Assembly (NCBI RefSeq): GCF_001042905.1
Contig: NZ_JYLB01000005.1
Span: 1 to 64,000, forward strand
Length of the DNA: 64,000 nt
DNA from: Pseudomonas lini
GTDB taxonomy: Bacteria > Pseudomonadota > Gammaproteobacteria > Pseudomonadales > Pseudomonadaceae
Direction: 5' to 3'
The translations under genes and the position numbers were made by a program. Below the pieces are notes generated by a model. That model had not been told where the DNA came from and did not search any database. It saw nothing but the letters and a program-made list of their open reading frames with translations. Below, piece by piece: positions 10,241-19,344 of the stretch (positions are counted from its first letter, which is position 1; every line of letters begins with the position of its first letter).

Positions 10241-11593
10241 ATGCGTTTGCACCTGTTCAAGGTTCTACCCTTCGCCCTTGCCGCCAGCTTTGTTCAGGCG
10301 CAAAGCCTCCCGCAGGCCATGCAGCAGGCGCTGGATGTCCATCCGGAAATCCAGGCAGGGGTTAACAGCCGATTGGCCGCGGATTATCAGTTAAAGGCCG
10401 CTAAAGGTGGATACCTGCCGAGGGTCGATCTGCTGGGCGGTTATGGTCGTGAAGGCACCGACAGCGTCACCACACGTGCCGCCGGTAACAACAACCACTG
10501 GGAAACGCTGAACCGCAGCGAGTCAAGTTTACGTCTGTCACAGATGGTTTTTGACGGTTTTGCGACGTCCAGCGAAGTGGGGCGTCAACAAGCCACCGTT
10601 AATTCTCGCGCTTATTCCTTGCTGGGCACCTCGGAACGTACCGGACTGACCGTCGCTCAGGTCTATCTCGATGTATTGACCCGCCGCGAATTCGTGCGCC
10701 TGGCCGAAGATAACCTGAAGAACCACGAACGGATTCTTGACCAGATCAAATTGCGCACCCAGCGCGGCGTAGGCAGCGGTGCCGACCTCGATCAGGCTGA
10801 CGCACGTATGGCCCAGGCCCGCAACAACCTGATTACTGAACAGACCAACCTGGCTGATGCCGAAACCAACTACCTCAGCGCCGTCGGCCAGATGCCCGAT
10901 CAACTGGAGCGGCCCGCCGATTTCATGGCGCTGTTGCCGGCCAACCTGAATGAAGCCCGGGCGCAGATGCTGGAAAACAGCCCGATCCTGCGCTCCGCCG
11001 AATCCGATATCGCTGCCGCCGAGAAGCAGTACGAAGCCGCCAAGTCGAGCTTCTACCCGCGCTTCGATGCCGAATTGGGTCGCACCGCCGATAACGATAT
11101 CGACGGCCAGAACGGTCACAACAATGAATGGCAGGCCATGCTGCGCATGCGCTTCAATTTGTTCGCCGGTGGCAGCAACAAGGCTGATCTGGAATCCAAG
11201 TCCTACCTGTCGAACCAGGCACTGGATATTCGCAACAACGCCCTGCGCGTGTTGAACGAAGAACTGGGTCTGGCCTGGAATGCCCTGAACAACGCCAACG
11301 CCCAGGTGCCGATCGCCCAGCAATATGTCGATCGCAGCGCCAGTGTGCGCAGCGCGTATCAGAAGCAGTTCAGCCTCGGCGAGCGGACATTGCTCGATCT
11401 GCTCGACAGTGAAAACGAGCTGTTCAGCGCTTCCCGTCGGCTGGCCGAGATCAAAAACATTCAGTTATTTACTCAGTACCGAATCAAGGCGACCATGGGC
11501 GAATTACTCAAAAGTCAGGGCGTGGTCGCACCATTGGCATCCGTTGTGCAAAACGACGTGAAGCCCAAGGTTCAGCTGCCCGGGATGAATTGA
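10241..11593 (+). CDS. lapE: LapE, TolC-family outer-membrane protein of the LapA secretion system
   Basis: Outer-membrane channel of the type I secretion system that exports LapA. The 450-residue protein starts MRLHLFKVLPFALAASFVQA, a signal peptide cleaved before Q21, followed by SLPQAMQQALDVHPEIQAG, typical of the AggA/TolC family. The two OEP repeats and the long helical segments (for example RGVGSGADLDQADARMAQA and LGERTLLDLLDSENELF) are intact. A longer open frame begins at 10172, but the ATG at 10241 directly precedes the signal peptide. It is followed 30 bp later by lapB, giving an operon lapE-lapB-lapC divergent from lapA, as in other P. fluorescens strains. Confidence 0.93.
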   Translation: MRLHLFKVLPFALAASFVQAQSLPQAMQQALDVHPEIQAGVNSRLAADYQLKAAKGGYLPRVDLLGGYGREGTDSVTTRAAGNNNHWETLNRSESSLRLSQMVFDGFATSSEVGRQQATVNSRAYSLLGTSERTGLTVAQVYLDVLTRREFVRLAEDNLKNHERILDQIKLRTQRGVGSGADLDQADARMAQARNNLITEQTNLADAETNYLSAVGQMPDQLERPADFMALLPANLNEARAQMLENSPILRSAESDIAAAEKQYEAAKSSFYPRFDAELGRTADNDIDGQNGHNNEWQAMLRMRFNLFAGGSNKADLESKSYLSNQALDIRNNALRVLNEELGLAWNALNNANAQVPIAQQYVDRSASVRSAYQKQFSLGERTLLDLLDSENELFSASRRLAEIKNIQLFTQYRIKATMGELLKSQGVVAPLASVVQNDVKPKVQLPGMN

Positions 11594-11623
11594 GTCCTGC
11601 CCCATTTCAATTGTTAGCCAAGA

Positions 11624-13789
11624 GTGTCGAGCGTGGAATCAGAAGTCAGTCGAGTTCAACTCATTCATGATCCGCGCGCGCTGCATGACGATCCGTTACT
11701 GGACGGCCTGTTAGCCCTTTGCACTTTGCACCAGAAACCGGCCAGCGCCGCGATGCTGACCACCGGCCTGCCGTTACCCAAACAACGCCTGAGCGTCGAA
11801 CTGCTGCCCCGTGCGGCTGCTCGCGCCGGGCTGCAAGGGCGGGTGTTGCAACGCAAGCTGGAGCAGATTCCGGCGATTGCCATGCCGGCGCTGTTGCTGC
11901 TCAAGGAAGGTCGCAGTGCGGTGCTGCTCGGCTGGCACGGTGAAGACCAGGCCCGCTTGCTGCTCAGCGAAAGCGATGGTGGTGAGGTTTGCGTCAGCCG
12001 TGAACTGCTCGCCGACGATTACAGCGGCAAAGTCTTCTTCGCCCAACCCCAACACAAATTCGACGTCAATCACGGCACGCTGATCCCGCGCGCACGTTCG
12101 TGGTTTCGCGACACCCTCAAGCGTTCGCGCTGGCTGTACGCCGACGCCATCGCTGCCAGTTTCCTGATCAACATCATTGCCATGGCCGCGCCGCTGTTCG
12201 TGATGAATGTCTACGACCGCGTGGTGCCGAACCAGGCCGAGTCGACTCTTTGGGTTCTGGCCATCGGCATCACGGGCGCTTACCTGTTCGACCTGATCCT
12301 CAAGAGCCTGCGCAGCCTGTGTCTGGACCTGGCCGGCAAGAAAACCGACCTGATCATTTCGGCGACGCTGTTTGAGCGCATCGTCGGCATGGCCATGAAG
12401 TATCGCCCGGCTCGGGTCGGCAGCTTTGCCCAGAACATTCATGAGTTTCAGAGCCTGCGGGACTTTCTCGCGTCGCTGACCCTCACCAGCCTGATCGACC
12501 TGCCGTTTACGCTGCTGATCTTCATGGTCATCGCGATTCTGGGTGGGCATCTGGTGTGGATTCCGGTGCTGGCGTTCCCGATTGCCTTGCTGATCGGTTA
12601 TGCCTTGCAGAAGCCGCTGGTGGCGACCATGGAACGAACCATGGCCCTGGGCGCCGAGCGCCAGTCGAGCCTGATCGAAACCCTCGCCGGCCTTGATGCG
12701 GTGAAGGTCAACAACGCCGAAAGCGAACGCCAGTATCAGTGGGAGCAGACCATCGGTACCCTCAGCCGCCTCGAGTTGCGGGTGAAAATGCTGTCCGGTC
12801 TGGCGATGAACATCACCTTGCTGATTCAGCAACTGGCCGGGGTGATCATGATCGTCTTCGGCGTGTACCAGATCATCGACGGCCACCTGAGCATGGGCGG
12901 CTTGATCGCGTGCTACATGCTCAGCGGTCGTGCCCTCAGCCCGCTGGCCTCGTTGTCCGGTCTGCTGACTCGTTACCAGCAGGCCCGTGTGACCATGACC
13001 TCGGTCGATCAGATGATGGAGCTGCCGCAGGAGCGCAATTTCGACGAGCGTCCGCTGAGCCGCAAAGTGCTGCAAGGCGCCATTGAATGCCGCCAGATGA
13101 GCTTCACTTACCCGGATCAGCAGAACCCCGCGCTGAAGAACATCAACCTGATCATCAAGCCCGGCGAGAAGATCGGCATCATCGGTCGCAGCGGCTCGGG
13201 CAAAAGCTCCCTGGCCAAATTGCTGGTGGGCCTCTATCAGCCGGACGACGGCGCGTTGCTGGTGGATGGTGTGGATATCCGTCAGATCGACGTCAGCGAA
13301 TTGCGCCACAACATCGGCTACGTGCCCCAGGACATTCAATTGCTCGCCGGTACCCTGCGCGACAATTTGGTCTCGGGCGCACGTTACGTCGAAGACGAAT
13401 TGGTGCTGCAAGCTGCGGAATTGGCCGGCGTTCACGAGTTCGCCCGTCTGCACCCGCAAGGTTATGAGCTGCAAGTCGGTGAGCGTGGGCAGAACCTGTC
13501 CGGTGGTCAGCGTCAGAACGTCGCCCTGGCCCGAGCGCTGCTGCTCAACCCGCCGATCCTGTTGCTGGACGAACCGACCAGCGCCATGGACAACACCGGT
13601 GAAGAACGCCTCAAGCAACGCCTCGCTGCAGTGGTTGAAAACAAGACCGTGGTGCTAGTGACGCACCGGGCTTCGCTGTTGTCGCTGGTGGATCGTCTGT
13701 TGGTGATCGACCGTGGGCAGATACTCGCCGATGGCCCGAAAGCCGCCGTGATGGAAGCGTTGAAGAAGGGGCAGATCAGTGTTGCTTAA
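11624..13789 (+). CDS. lapB: LapB, type I secretion ABC transporter (permease-ATPase)
   Basis: Inner-membrane ABC exporter that powers LapA export. The 721 residues carry an N-terminal C39-like domain (about 15-135), a six-helix transmembrane domain (about 160-430) and a nucleotide-binding domain. Walker A GRSGSGKSS is at 521-529, the signature LSGGQ at 625-629, and Walker B ends in D649-E650. The C39-like domain has no catalytic Cys/His motif, as expected for substrates exported without leader cleavage. The start codon is GTG at 11624. The 3' end overlaps lapC by 11 bp, indicating translational coupling. Confidence 0.94.
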   Translation: MSSVESEVSRVQLIHDPRALHDDPLLDGLLALCTLHQKPASAAMLTTGLPLPKQRLSVELLPRAAARAGLQGRVLQRKLEQIPAIAMPALLLLKEGRSAVLLGWHGEDQARLLLSESDGGEVCVSRELLADDYSGKVFFAQPQHKFDVNHGTLIPRARSWFRDTLKRSRWLYADAIAASFLINIIAMAAPLFVMNVYDRVVPNQAESTLWVLAIGITGAYLFDLILKSLRSLCLDLAGKKTDLIISATLFERIVGMAMKYRPARVGSFAQNIHEFQSLRDFLASLTLTSLIDLPFTLLIFMVIAILGGHLVWIPVLAFPIALLIGYALQKPLVATMERTMALGAERQSSLIETLAGLDAVKVNNAESERQYQWEQTIGTLSRLELRVKMLSGLAMNITLLIQQLAGVIMIVFGVYQIIDGHLSMGGLIACYMLSGRALSPLASLSGLLTRYQQARVTMTSVDQMMELPQERNFDERPLSRKVLQGAIECRQMSFTYPDQQNPALKNINLIIKPGEKIGIIGRSGSGKSSLAKLLVGLYQPDDGALLVDGVDIRQIDVSELRHNIGYVPQDIQLLAGTLRDNLVSGARYVEDELVLQAAELAGVHEFARLHPQGYELQVGERGQNLSGGQRQNVALARALLLNPPILLLDEPTSAMDNTGEERLKQRLAAVVENKTVVLVTHRASLLSLVDRLLVIDRGQILADGPKAAVMEALKKGQISVA

Positions 13790-15146
13790 GTCCGGGGTCA
13801 AAGAATCCATCCGCCGCTACTTCAAAGGCTCCGCATCGCTGCAAGGCCAGCCGCTTCCCGAGGTCAACAAAGCGCTGATCGAAGACGCCCCGCGTGTGGT
13901 GCGGCTGACGATCTGGGCGATCATCGGCTTCTTCGTGTTCCTGATGCTCTGGGCCAACTTCGCGGTGATCGATGAAGTCACCAAGGGCGACGGCAAGGCG
14001 ATTCCGTCGTCGAAGATCCAGAAAATCCAGAACCTTGAGGGCGGCATCGTCTCCGAGCTGTTCGTCACCGAAGGGCAGATCGTCGAGGCCGGTGCGCCGC
14101 TGATTCGTCTGGACGACACGCGGTTTGCCTCCAACGTCGGTGAAACCGAGGCCGATCGACTGTCGATGCTGCTGCGTGTGGAACGCTTGAGCGCCGAAGT
14201 CGATGACCGTCCGCTGAACTTCCCCGCCGACGTGCTCAAGGCAGTTCCCACTCAGGCTGCCAGTGAAGAGTCGCTGTACATCAGTCGTCGTCAGCAACTG
14301 CACGATGAAATCGGTGGCTTGAAGGAGCAGTTAATCCAGCGTCAACAAGAGCTGCGCGAGTTCACCTCCAAGCAGGCTCAATACCGCAGCGGTCTGGCCT
14401 TGCAGCGCCAGGAAATCAACATGTCCGAGCCGTTGGTGGCTCAGGGCGCGGTGTCACCGGTGGAGGTTTTGCGCCTCAAACGCGCCGAGGTTGAAACCCG
14501 CGGCCAACTGGACGCCACCACCCTGGCGATCCCTCGCGCCGAATCGGCGATCAAGGAAGTACAGCGCAAGATCGACGAGACTCGCGGTAAATTCCGTAGC
14601 GAAGCCCTGACCCAACTCAACGAAGCGCGTACCGATCTGAACAAGGCCCAGGCCACTGGCAAGGCCCTGGAAGACCGGGTCAGCCGGACGCTGGTGACAT
14701 CGCCGGTGCGCGGCATCGTCAACAAGTTGCTGGTGAACACCATCGGCGGCGTGATCCAGCCAGGCAGCGATCTGGTGGAGATCGTGCCACTGGATGACAC
14801 CTTGTTGGTAGAAGCCAAAATTCGTCCGCAAGACATCGCCTTCCTGCATCCGGGGCAAGAAGCGACGGTGAAGTTCACAGCTTACGACTACACCATTTAT
14901 GGTGGGCTCAAAGCCAAGCTTGAGCAGATCGGTGCTGACACCATCACCGATGAAGACAAGAAAACCACCTACTACATCATCAAGCTGCGCACTGATCGCA
15001 GCCACCTGGGGACGGATGAAAAACCGTTACTGATCATCCCGGGGATGGTGGCGTCGGTGGATATCATTACCGGCAAGAAGACCGTGCTCAGTTATTTGCT
15101 CAAGCCGATTATTCGGGCGCGGGCTGAGGCGCTGCACGAGCGGTAG
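13779..15146 (+). CDS. lapC: LapC, HlyD-family membrane fusion protein
   Basis: Periplasmic adaptor that links LapB to LapE. The 455 residues have a cytoplasmic N-terminus, one transmembrane helix at about 43-63, a lipoyl-like half-motif (GGIVSELFVTEGQIVEAG), a long coiled-coil region (about 150-300) and the second half of the lipoyl and beta-barrel domains (TSPVRGIVNKLLVNTIGG). This matches type I secretion adaptors of the HlyD/PrtE group. The GTG start at 13779 lies inside the end of lapB; TTG at 13782 is an alternative. It is the last gene of the lap operon, followed by a REP doublet. Confidence 0.93.
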   Translation: MLLKSGVKESIRRYFKGSASLQGQPLPEVNKALIEDAPRVVRLTIWAIIGFFVFLMLWANFAVIDEVTKGDGKAIPSSKIQKIQNLEGGIVSELFVTEGQIVEAGAPLIRLDDTRFASNVGETEADRLSMLLRVERLSAEVDDRPLNFPADVLKAVPTQAASEESLYISRRQQLHDEIGGLKEQLIQRQQELREFTSKQAQYRSGLALQRQEINMSEPLVAQGAVSPVEVLRLKRAEVETRGQLDATTLAIPRAESAIKEVQRKIDETRGKFRSEALTQLNEARTDLNKAQATGKALEDRVSRTLVTSPVRGIVNKLLVNTIGGVIQPGSDLVEIVPLDDTLLVEAKIRPQDIAFLHPGQEATVKFTAYDYTIYGGLKAKLEQIGADTITDEDKKTTYYIIKLRTDRSHLGTDEKPLLIIPGMVASVDIITGKKTVLSYLLKPIIRARAEALHER

Positions 15147-15164
15147 TCTTCGCTCGGGGCTGAT

Positions 15165-15241
15165 GGCCTCATCGCGGGCAAGCCTCGCTCCTACAGGGAC
15201 GCGGGCTTCTGTAGGAGCGAGGCTTGCCCGCGAAGGCGGCC
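15165..15241. repeat. REP doublet (inverted pair)
   Basis: Two inverted copies of a Pseudomonas REP with core GCGGGCAAGCCTCGCTCCTA and its complement, separated by about 12 bp, between lapC and the dioxygenase gene. It could form a long hairpin in RNA and end or stabilise the lapC transcript. Confidence 0.85.
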
Positions 15242-15437
15242 TCAAAGACACCCCATCTCAAATGCCATATAGTTATTCGCTAACGGTATTTAAATTTCAA
15301 TTCTTATACCTATAAAGTCACTTCCCTGCGTACCTGCCGACCAATCGGCGCGCCGCACGACACGAACCAACACGGAACCTCCGTGAGTTTCTGATCGACG
15401 CGCGCCCTTGAGCGTGCCGTGCGTGGGAGTGATTTTT
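15242..15437. promoter_or_regulatory. Upstream region of the dioxygenase operon
   Basis: The AT-rich part at about 15260-15320 differs from its surroundings and probably carries the promoter of the sulfonate-type operon. I could not fix -35/-10 boxes with confidence. A CysB-dependent promoter would be expected if the genes respond to sulfur starvation. Confidence 0.3.
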
Positions 15438-16349
15438 ATGTCAGCTGTCTCTTTTTCTCCAAAGCCTGCATCAACCAGCACCGCCACCATCGCATCGCAA
15501 GTCTTCGAAGTCCGACCATTCAGCGGCGCTGTCGGTGCCGAAATCATCGGTCTGGACCTGTCCCGCCCGATCAATGATCAAGACTTCGCCCGTGTCCATC
15601 GCGCGCACTTGGACCATCACGTGGTGGTGTTCCGCGACCAGCGCATTACCCCCGAACAGCAGATCGCCTTCAGCCGCCGTTTCGGCGTGTTGCAAATCCA
15701 CGTGCTCAAACAGTTCCTTCTGGCCGGGCATCCAGAAATCCTCATCGTTTCCAACATCATCGAAAACGGCCAATCCATCGGCCTCGGTGATGCCGGCAAG
15801 TTCTGGCACTCGGACCTCTCCTATAAAGAATTGCCGAGCCTGGGCTCGATGCTGCATGCCCAGGAGCTGCCGTCCGAAGGCGGCGACACGCTATTCGCCG
15901 ACATGCACAAAGCCTGGGACAGCCTGCCCGAGGCGCTGCGTAAAGCCGTCGAAGGCCGCTCGGCCGCGCATTCCTATACGGCGCGCTACAGCGAGACAAA
16001 GTTCGAAGGCAATTGGCGCCCGACCCTGACCCCGGAGCAACTCGCGCAAGTCGCTGAAGTCGTTCACCCCATCGTCCGCACTCACCCGGAAAACGATCGC
16101 AAAGCGTTGTTCGTCAGCGAGGGCTTCACCACCCGCATCGTCGGTTTGCCGGAAGACGAGAGCAAACAATTGCTCGACGAGCTCTACGCCCACAGCGTGC
16201 TGCCGCAAAACATTTACCGCCATCAATGGCAGGCCCACGACCTGGTGTTCTGGGACAACCGTTCGCTGATTCACCTCGCCGCCGGATGCCCCAGCCATCT
16301 GCGCCGCAAGTTGTATCGCACCACCATCCAGGGCGACGCGCCTTTCTGA
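15438..16349 (+). CDS. TauD/TfdA-family Fe(II)/2-oxoglutarate dioxygenase
   Basis: Probable alpha-ketoglutarate-dependent dioxygenase of the taurine/alkylsulfatase family, which oxidises sulfonates, sulfate esters or related compounds. The 303-residue protein has the iron-binding motif H124-x-D126 (KFWHSDLSY) and the distal H279 (RSLIHLAAGC), followed by the arginine-rich 2-oxoglutarate site (LRRKLYRTTIQG). The ATG at 15438 is chosen because GGGAG lies 10 bp upstream; an earlier GTG-type start exists at 15408. It is followed 15 bp later by an ABC importer of the SsuA/TauA type, which points to uptake plus oxidative release of sulfite or sulfate. The true substrate is unknown. Confidence 0.85.
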   Translation: MSAVSFSPKPASTSTATIASQVFEVRPFSGAVGAEIIGLDLSRPINDQDFARVHRAHLDHHVVVFRDQRITPEQQIAFSRRFGVLQIHVLKQFLLAGHPEILIVSNIIENGQSIGLGDAGKFWHSDLSYKELPSLGSMLHAQELPSEGGDTLFADMHKAWDSLPEALRKAVEGRSAAHSYTARYSETKFEGNWRPTLTPEQLAQVAEVVHPIVRTHPENDRKALFVSEGFTTRIVGLPEDESKQLLDELYAHSVLPQNIYRHQWQAHDLVFWDNRSLIHLAAGCPSHLRRKLYRTTIQGDAPF

Positions 16350-16364
16350 TTTCGGAGAATTCCC

Positions 16365-17390
16365 ATGTCCAAACGTCTTCCCTTTGCACCATTGGCTGCG
16401 GCCATAGGCCTGGGTTTCAGCCTGCTCGCCGGCAGCCTGGTAGCGCCGCCCGTGGCTCACGCCGAAGGTGAAATTCGTATCGCCGAACAGTTCGGCATCG
16501 TTTATCTGCTGCTCAACGTGGTGCGCGATCAGAATTTGATCGAGAAGTACGGCAAGCAGGAAGGCATCGACATCAAGGTCGACTGGACCCAGCTCTCCGG
16601 TGGTTCGGCGGTCAACGATGCGTTGCTTTCCGGTTCCATCGACATTGCCGGAGCTGGCGTCGGTCCACTGCTGACCATTTGGGACCGCACTCACGGCAAA
16701 CAGAATGTCAAAGCCGTGGCCTCCCTGGGCAACTTCCCTTACTACCTGGTGAGCAATAATCCCAAGGTCAAAACCATCGCCGACTTCACCGAGAAGGACC
16801 GCATTGCGGTGCCGGCGGTCGGGGTTTCTGTGCAGTCGCGTTTCCTGCAATACGCGGCGGCCAAGCAATGGGGCGACAAGGAATTCAATCGCCTCGACAA
16901 GTACACCATCGCCGTTCCGCACCCGGATGCCACCGCGGCACTGATTGCTGGCGGCACCGAGTTGAGCGGACACTTCTCCAACCCGCCGTTCCAGGATCAG
17001 GCGCTGGAAAACCCCAACGTGCATGTGGTGCTGAACACTTATGACTTGCTTGGCCCGAACTCGCCGACCGTACTGTTCGCCACCGAGAAATTCCGCAACG
17101 AGAACCCGAAAACCTACAAAGCCTTCATCGCTGCGCTGACTGAAGCGGCCGAGTTTGCGCAGAACGATAAAGGTGCGGCGGCTGACACTTACATCCGTGT
17201 CACCAAGGCCAAAATCGACCGCGCGGCGTTGCTGAAAATCATCGACAACCCGCAGTTCGAATTCAGCATCACGCCGAAAAACACCTACCCGCTGGCGGAG
17301 TTCCTCTACCGCGTTGGTGCGATCAAAAACAAACCGGATTCGTGGAAGGATTACTTCTTCCAGGACGCCCAACCGCTGCAAGGGAGCTGA
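16365..17390 (+). CDS. ABC transporter substrate-binding protein, SsuA/TauA/NMT1 type
   Basis: Periplasmic binding protein for a sulfonate-, taurine- or nitrate-like ligand. The 341 residues begin with a signal peptide ending PPVAHA before EGEIRIAEQFGIVYL. Typical family segments follow (WTQLSGGSAVNDALLSGSIDIAGAGVGPLL, then the aromatic NFPYYLVSN). The ATG at 16365 has GGAGA 7 bp upstream. It sits between the dioxygenase and the ATPase/permease genes in a tight operon. Ligand identity cannot be read from sequence. Confidence 0.88.
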   Translation: MSKRLPFAPLAAAIGLGFSLLAGSLVAPPVAHAEGEIRIAEQFGIVYLLLNVVRDQNLIEKYGKQEGIDIKVDWTQLSGGSAVNDALLSGSIDIAGAGVGPLLTIWDRTHGKQNVKAVASLGNFPYYLVSNNPKVKTIADFTEKDRIAVPAVGVSVQSRFLQYAAAKQWGDKEFNRLDKYTIAVPHPDATAALIAGGTELSGHFSNPPFQDQALENPNVHVVLNTYDLLGPNSPTVLFATEKFRNENPKTYKAFIAALTEAAEFAQNDKGAAADTYIRVTKAKIDRAALLKIIDNPQFEFSITPKNTYPLAEFLYRVGAIKNKPDSWKDYFFQDAQPLQGS

Positions 17391-17395
17391 CCGAC

Positions 17396-18256
17396 ATGAA
17401 CGCCCCTTTGCAAGGCCACACGGTCAGCAAACCGATCACGACCGCTCAAGCGCTGTTGTCGGTCGACCAGGTCAGCCTGGAATACCGCACGCCTGCGCGT
17501 GTGGTTCGAGCGACCCATCAGGTCAGTTTCGAGATCGATCCGGCGGACCGTTTTGTGCTGCTCGGCCCTTCCGGCTGCGGCAAGTCGACATTGCTCAAGT
17601 CGGTCGCCGGGTTCATCCAGCCCTGTGAGGGTGAGATTCGCCTGCAAGGCCAGCGGGTCGATGCGCCAGGGCCGGACCGGATCGTAGTATTCCAGGAGTT
17701 CGATCAGCTGCCGCCATGGAAAACCGTCAAACAGAACGTGATGTTTCCGCTGCTCGCTTCCAAAACCCTCAAACGCAAAGAGGCTGAAGAGCGGGCGCTG
17801 CACTATCTGGACAAAGTCGGTCTGGCGGCGTTTGCCGATGCCTACCCGCATACCTTGTCTGGCGGCATGAAAGCACGCGTGGCCATTGCTCGTGCCCTGG
17901 CGATGCAGCCGAAGATTCTGTTGATGGACGAACCCTTTGCCGCCCTCGACGCGCTGACCCGACGCAAGATGCAGGAGGAGTTGCTGCTGCTCTGGGAAGA
18001 GGTGCGTTTCACGTTGCTGTTCGTCACTCACTCCATCGAAGAGGCGTTGGTGGTGGGCAACCGGATTTTGCTGCTGTCGCCCCATCCGGGTCGGGTGCGG
18101 GCGGAAGTCCACAGCCATCAATACGACCTGCACAGCTTGGGTGGCGTGGCGTTCCAGGAATCGGCTCGGCGGATTCATCGGCTGTTGTTCGATGAAGGTC
18201 AGTCGCCGGAAACCGAACGTGAGCTGGATTTCGCCGACATTCGCATCGCTTATTGA
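17396..18256 (+). CDS. ABC transporter ATP-binding protein, SsuB/TauB type
   Basis: Cytoplasmic ATPase of the importer. The 286 residues contain Walker A GPSGCGKST at 57-65, the Q-loop context VVFQEFDQLPPWKTVKQN (the Gln-Glu and 'PW' are typical of nitrate/sulfonate ATPases), signature LSGGMKARVAIARAL and Walker B ILLMDEPFAALDALTR. The ATG at 17396 follows GGGAG at 17382-17386; a longer frame from 17342 would overlap the previous gene without a ribosome site. It is 5 bp after the binding-protein gene. Confidence 0.9.
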   Translation: MNAPLQGHTVSKPITTAQALLSVDQVSLEYRTPARVVRATHQVSFEIDPADRFVLLGPSGCGKSTLLKSVAGFIQPCEGEIRLQGQRVDAPGPDRIVVFQEFDQLPPWKTVKQNVMFPLLASKTLKRKEAEERALHYLDKVGLAAFADAYPHTLSGGMKARVAIARALAMQPKILLMDEPFAALDALTRRKMQEELLLLWEEVRFTLLFVTHSIEEALVVGNRILLLSPHPGRVRAEVHSHQYDLHSLGGVAFQESARRIHRLLFDEGQSPETERELDFADIRIAY

Positions 18257-18275
18257 GCCATTGGAGGATTGCCCG

Positions 18276-19142
18276 ATGAGCCATTCATTATCTGCACGTA
18301 AAGAGTACGAAACTGTTTTGCAGCCGCTGACGAGTGTGCCGCTGGAGCGCGAATTGCCGCTCGGCCAGCGCCTCTGGCAGCAGGGTTGGTTGCGTAAAAG
18401 CCTGATCCTGGTTTTGCTCGCGGTGCTTTGGGAGGCCGTGGCCCGCTATCAGAACAACGACCTGCTGCTGCCGAGTTTTTTACAAACCGCCAGCGCGCTG
18501 CAGGACGGCCTGCTCAGCGGCGAACTGCTGGGCAAGGTGTGGATTTCTCTGGTTGTCTTGCTCAAGGGTTACCTGATCGGCATCGTTCTGGCGTTTGTCC
18601 TGACGACGCTGGCGGTGTCGACCCGATTCGGTCGTGATCTGTTGAGTACGCTGACTTCGATGTTCAATCCGTTGCCGGCCATTGCGTTGTTGCCGCTGGC
18701 GCTGCTCTGGTTTGGCCTGGGGCAGAACAGCCTGATTTTTGTACTGGTGCATTCGGTGCTCTGGGCGTTGGCTTTGAATACCTATGCCGGGTTTCTTGGC
18801 GTTTCGGAAACCTTGCGCATGGCCGGTCGCAATTACGGCCTCAAGGGCATGCGATTCGTGCTGCTCATCCTGATTCCGGCCGCGTTGTCGTCGATCCTCG
18901 CCGGTTTGAAAATTGGGTGGGCGTTTGCCTGGCGTACGCTGATCGCCGCCGAACTGGTGTTTGGCGCTACCAGTGGCAAGGGCGGTTTGGGTTGGTACAT
19001 CTTCCAGAATCGTAATGAGCTGTATACCGACAAGGTGTTTGCCGGGTTGGCGGTGGTGATCTTGATCGGGTTGCTGGTGGAGAATCTGGTGTTTGATACG
19101 TTGGAGCGGGTGACGGTGAAGCGGTGGGGGATGCAGCGCTGA
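18276..19142 (+). CDS. ABC transporter permease, SsuC/TauC type
   Basis: Inner-membrane permease of the same importer. The 288 residues have about six transmembrane helices (the first at about 47-65, LILVLLAVLWEAVARY) and the family EAA-like loop (ETLRMAGRNYGLKGMRFVLLILIPAALSSILAGLKIGWAFAW). ATG 18276 has a strong GGAGG at 18263-18267; the longer open frame from 18141 overlaps the ATPase and is unlikely. Last gene of the operon; a REP doublet follows. Confidence 0.9.
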   Translation: MSHSLSARKEYETVLQPLTSVPLERELPLGQRLWQQGWLRKSLILVLLAVLWEAVARYQNNDLLLPSFLQTASALQDGLLSGELLGKVWISLVVLLKGYLIGIVLAFVLTTLAVSTRFGRDLLSTLTSMFNPLPAIALLPLALLWFGLGQNSLIFVLVHSVLWALALNTYAGFLGVSETLRMAGRNYGLKGMRFVLLILIPAALSSILAGLKIGWAFAWRTLIAAELVFGATSGKGGLGWYIFQNRNELYTDKVFAGLAVVILIGLLVENLVFDTLERVTVKRWGMQR

Positions 19143-19160
19143 GTTTTGCGGTGACTGATC

Positions 19161-19267
19161 TGGCCCCTTCGCGAGCAAGCCCGCTCCCACATGGGTTCTT
19201 TGTCGTACACAAAATCTGTAGCCACTGAAGATCAACTGTGGGAGCGGGCTTGCTCGCGAAGGGGCCA
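19161..19267. repeat. REP doublet (inverted pair)
   Basis: Inverted 30-bp arms built on CGCGAGCAAGCCCGCTCCCA and its complement, with about 47 bp between them. It separates the ABC importer operon from the LysR gene. Confidence 0.85.
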
Positions 19268-19344
19268 GCCCTATCACCACCTCATCCAAAGATGTTTGCT
19301 AGCATTGCGTCTGAATCAATCCAGATCAGACACGAGTGCTCAGC

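Noticed and set aside
11774..13618. A 614-codon minus-strand frame opposite lapB.
   Set aside because: Shadow of lapB; composition is Gln/Asp/Arg-rich without recognisable domains.
15891..17381. A 496-codon minus-strand frame opposite the dioxygenase and binding-protein genes.
   Set aside because: Both plus-strand genes have clear families, signal sequences and ribosome sites; the minus frame has none.
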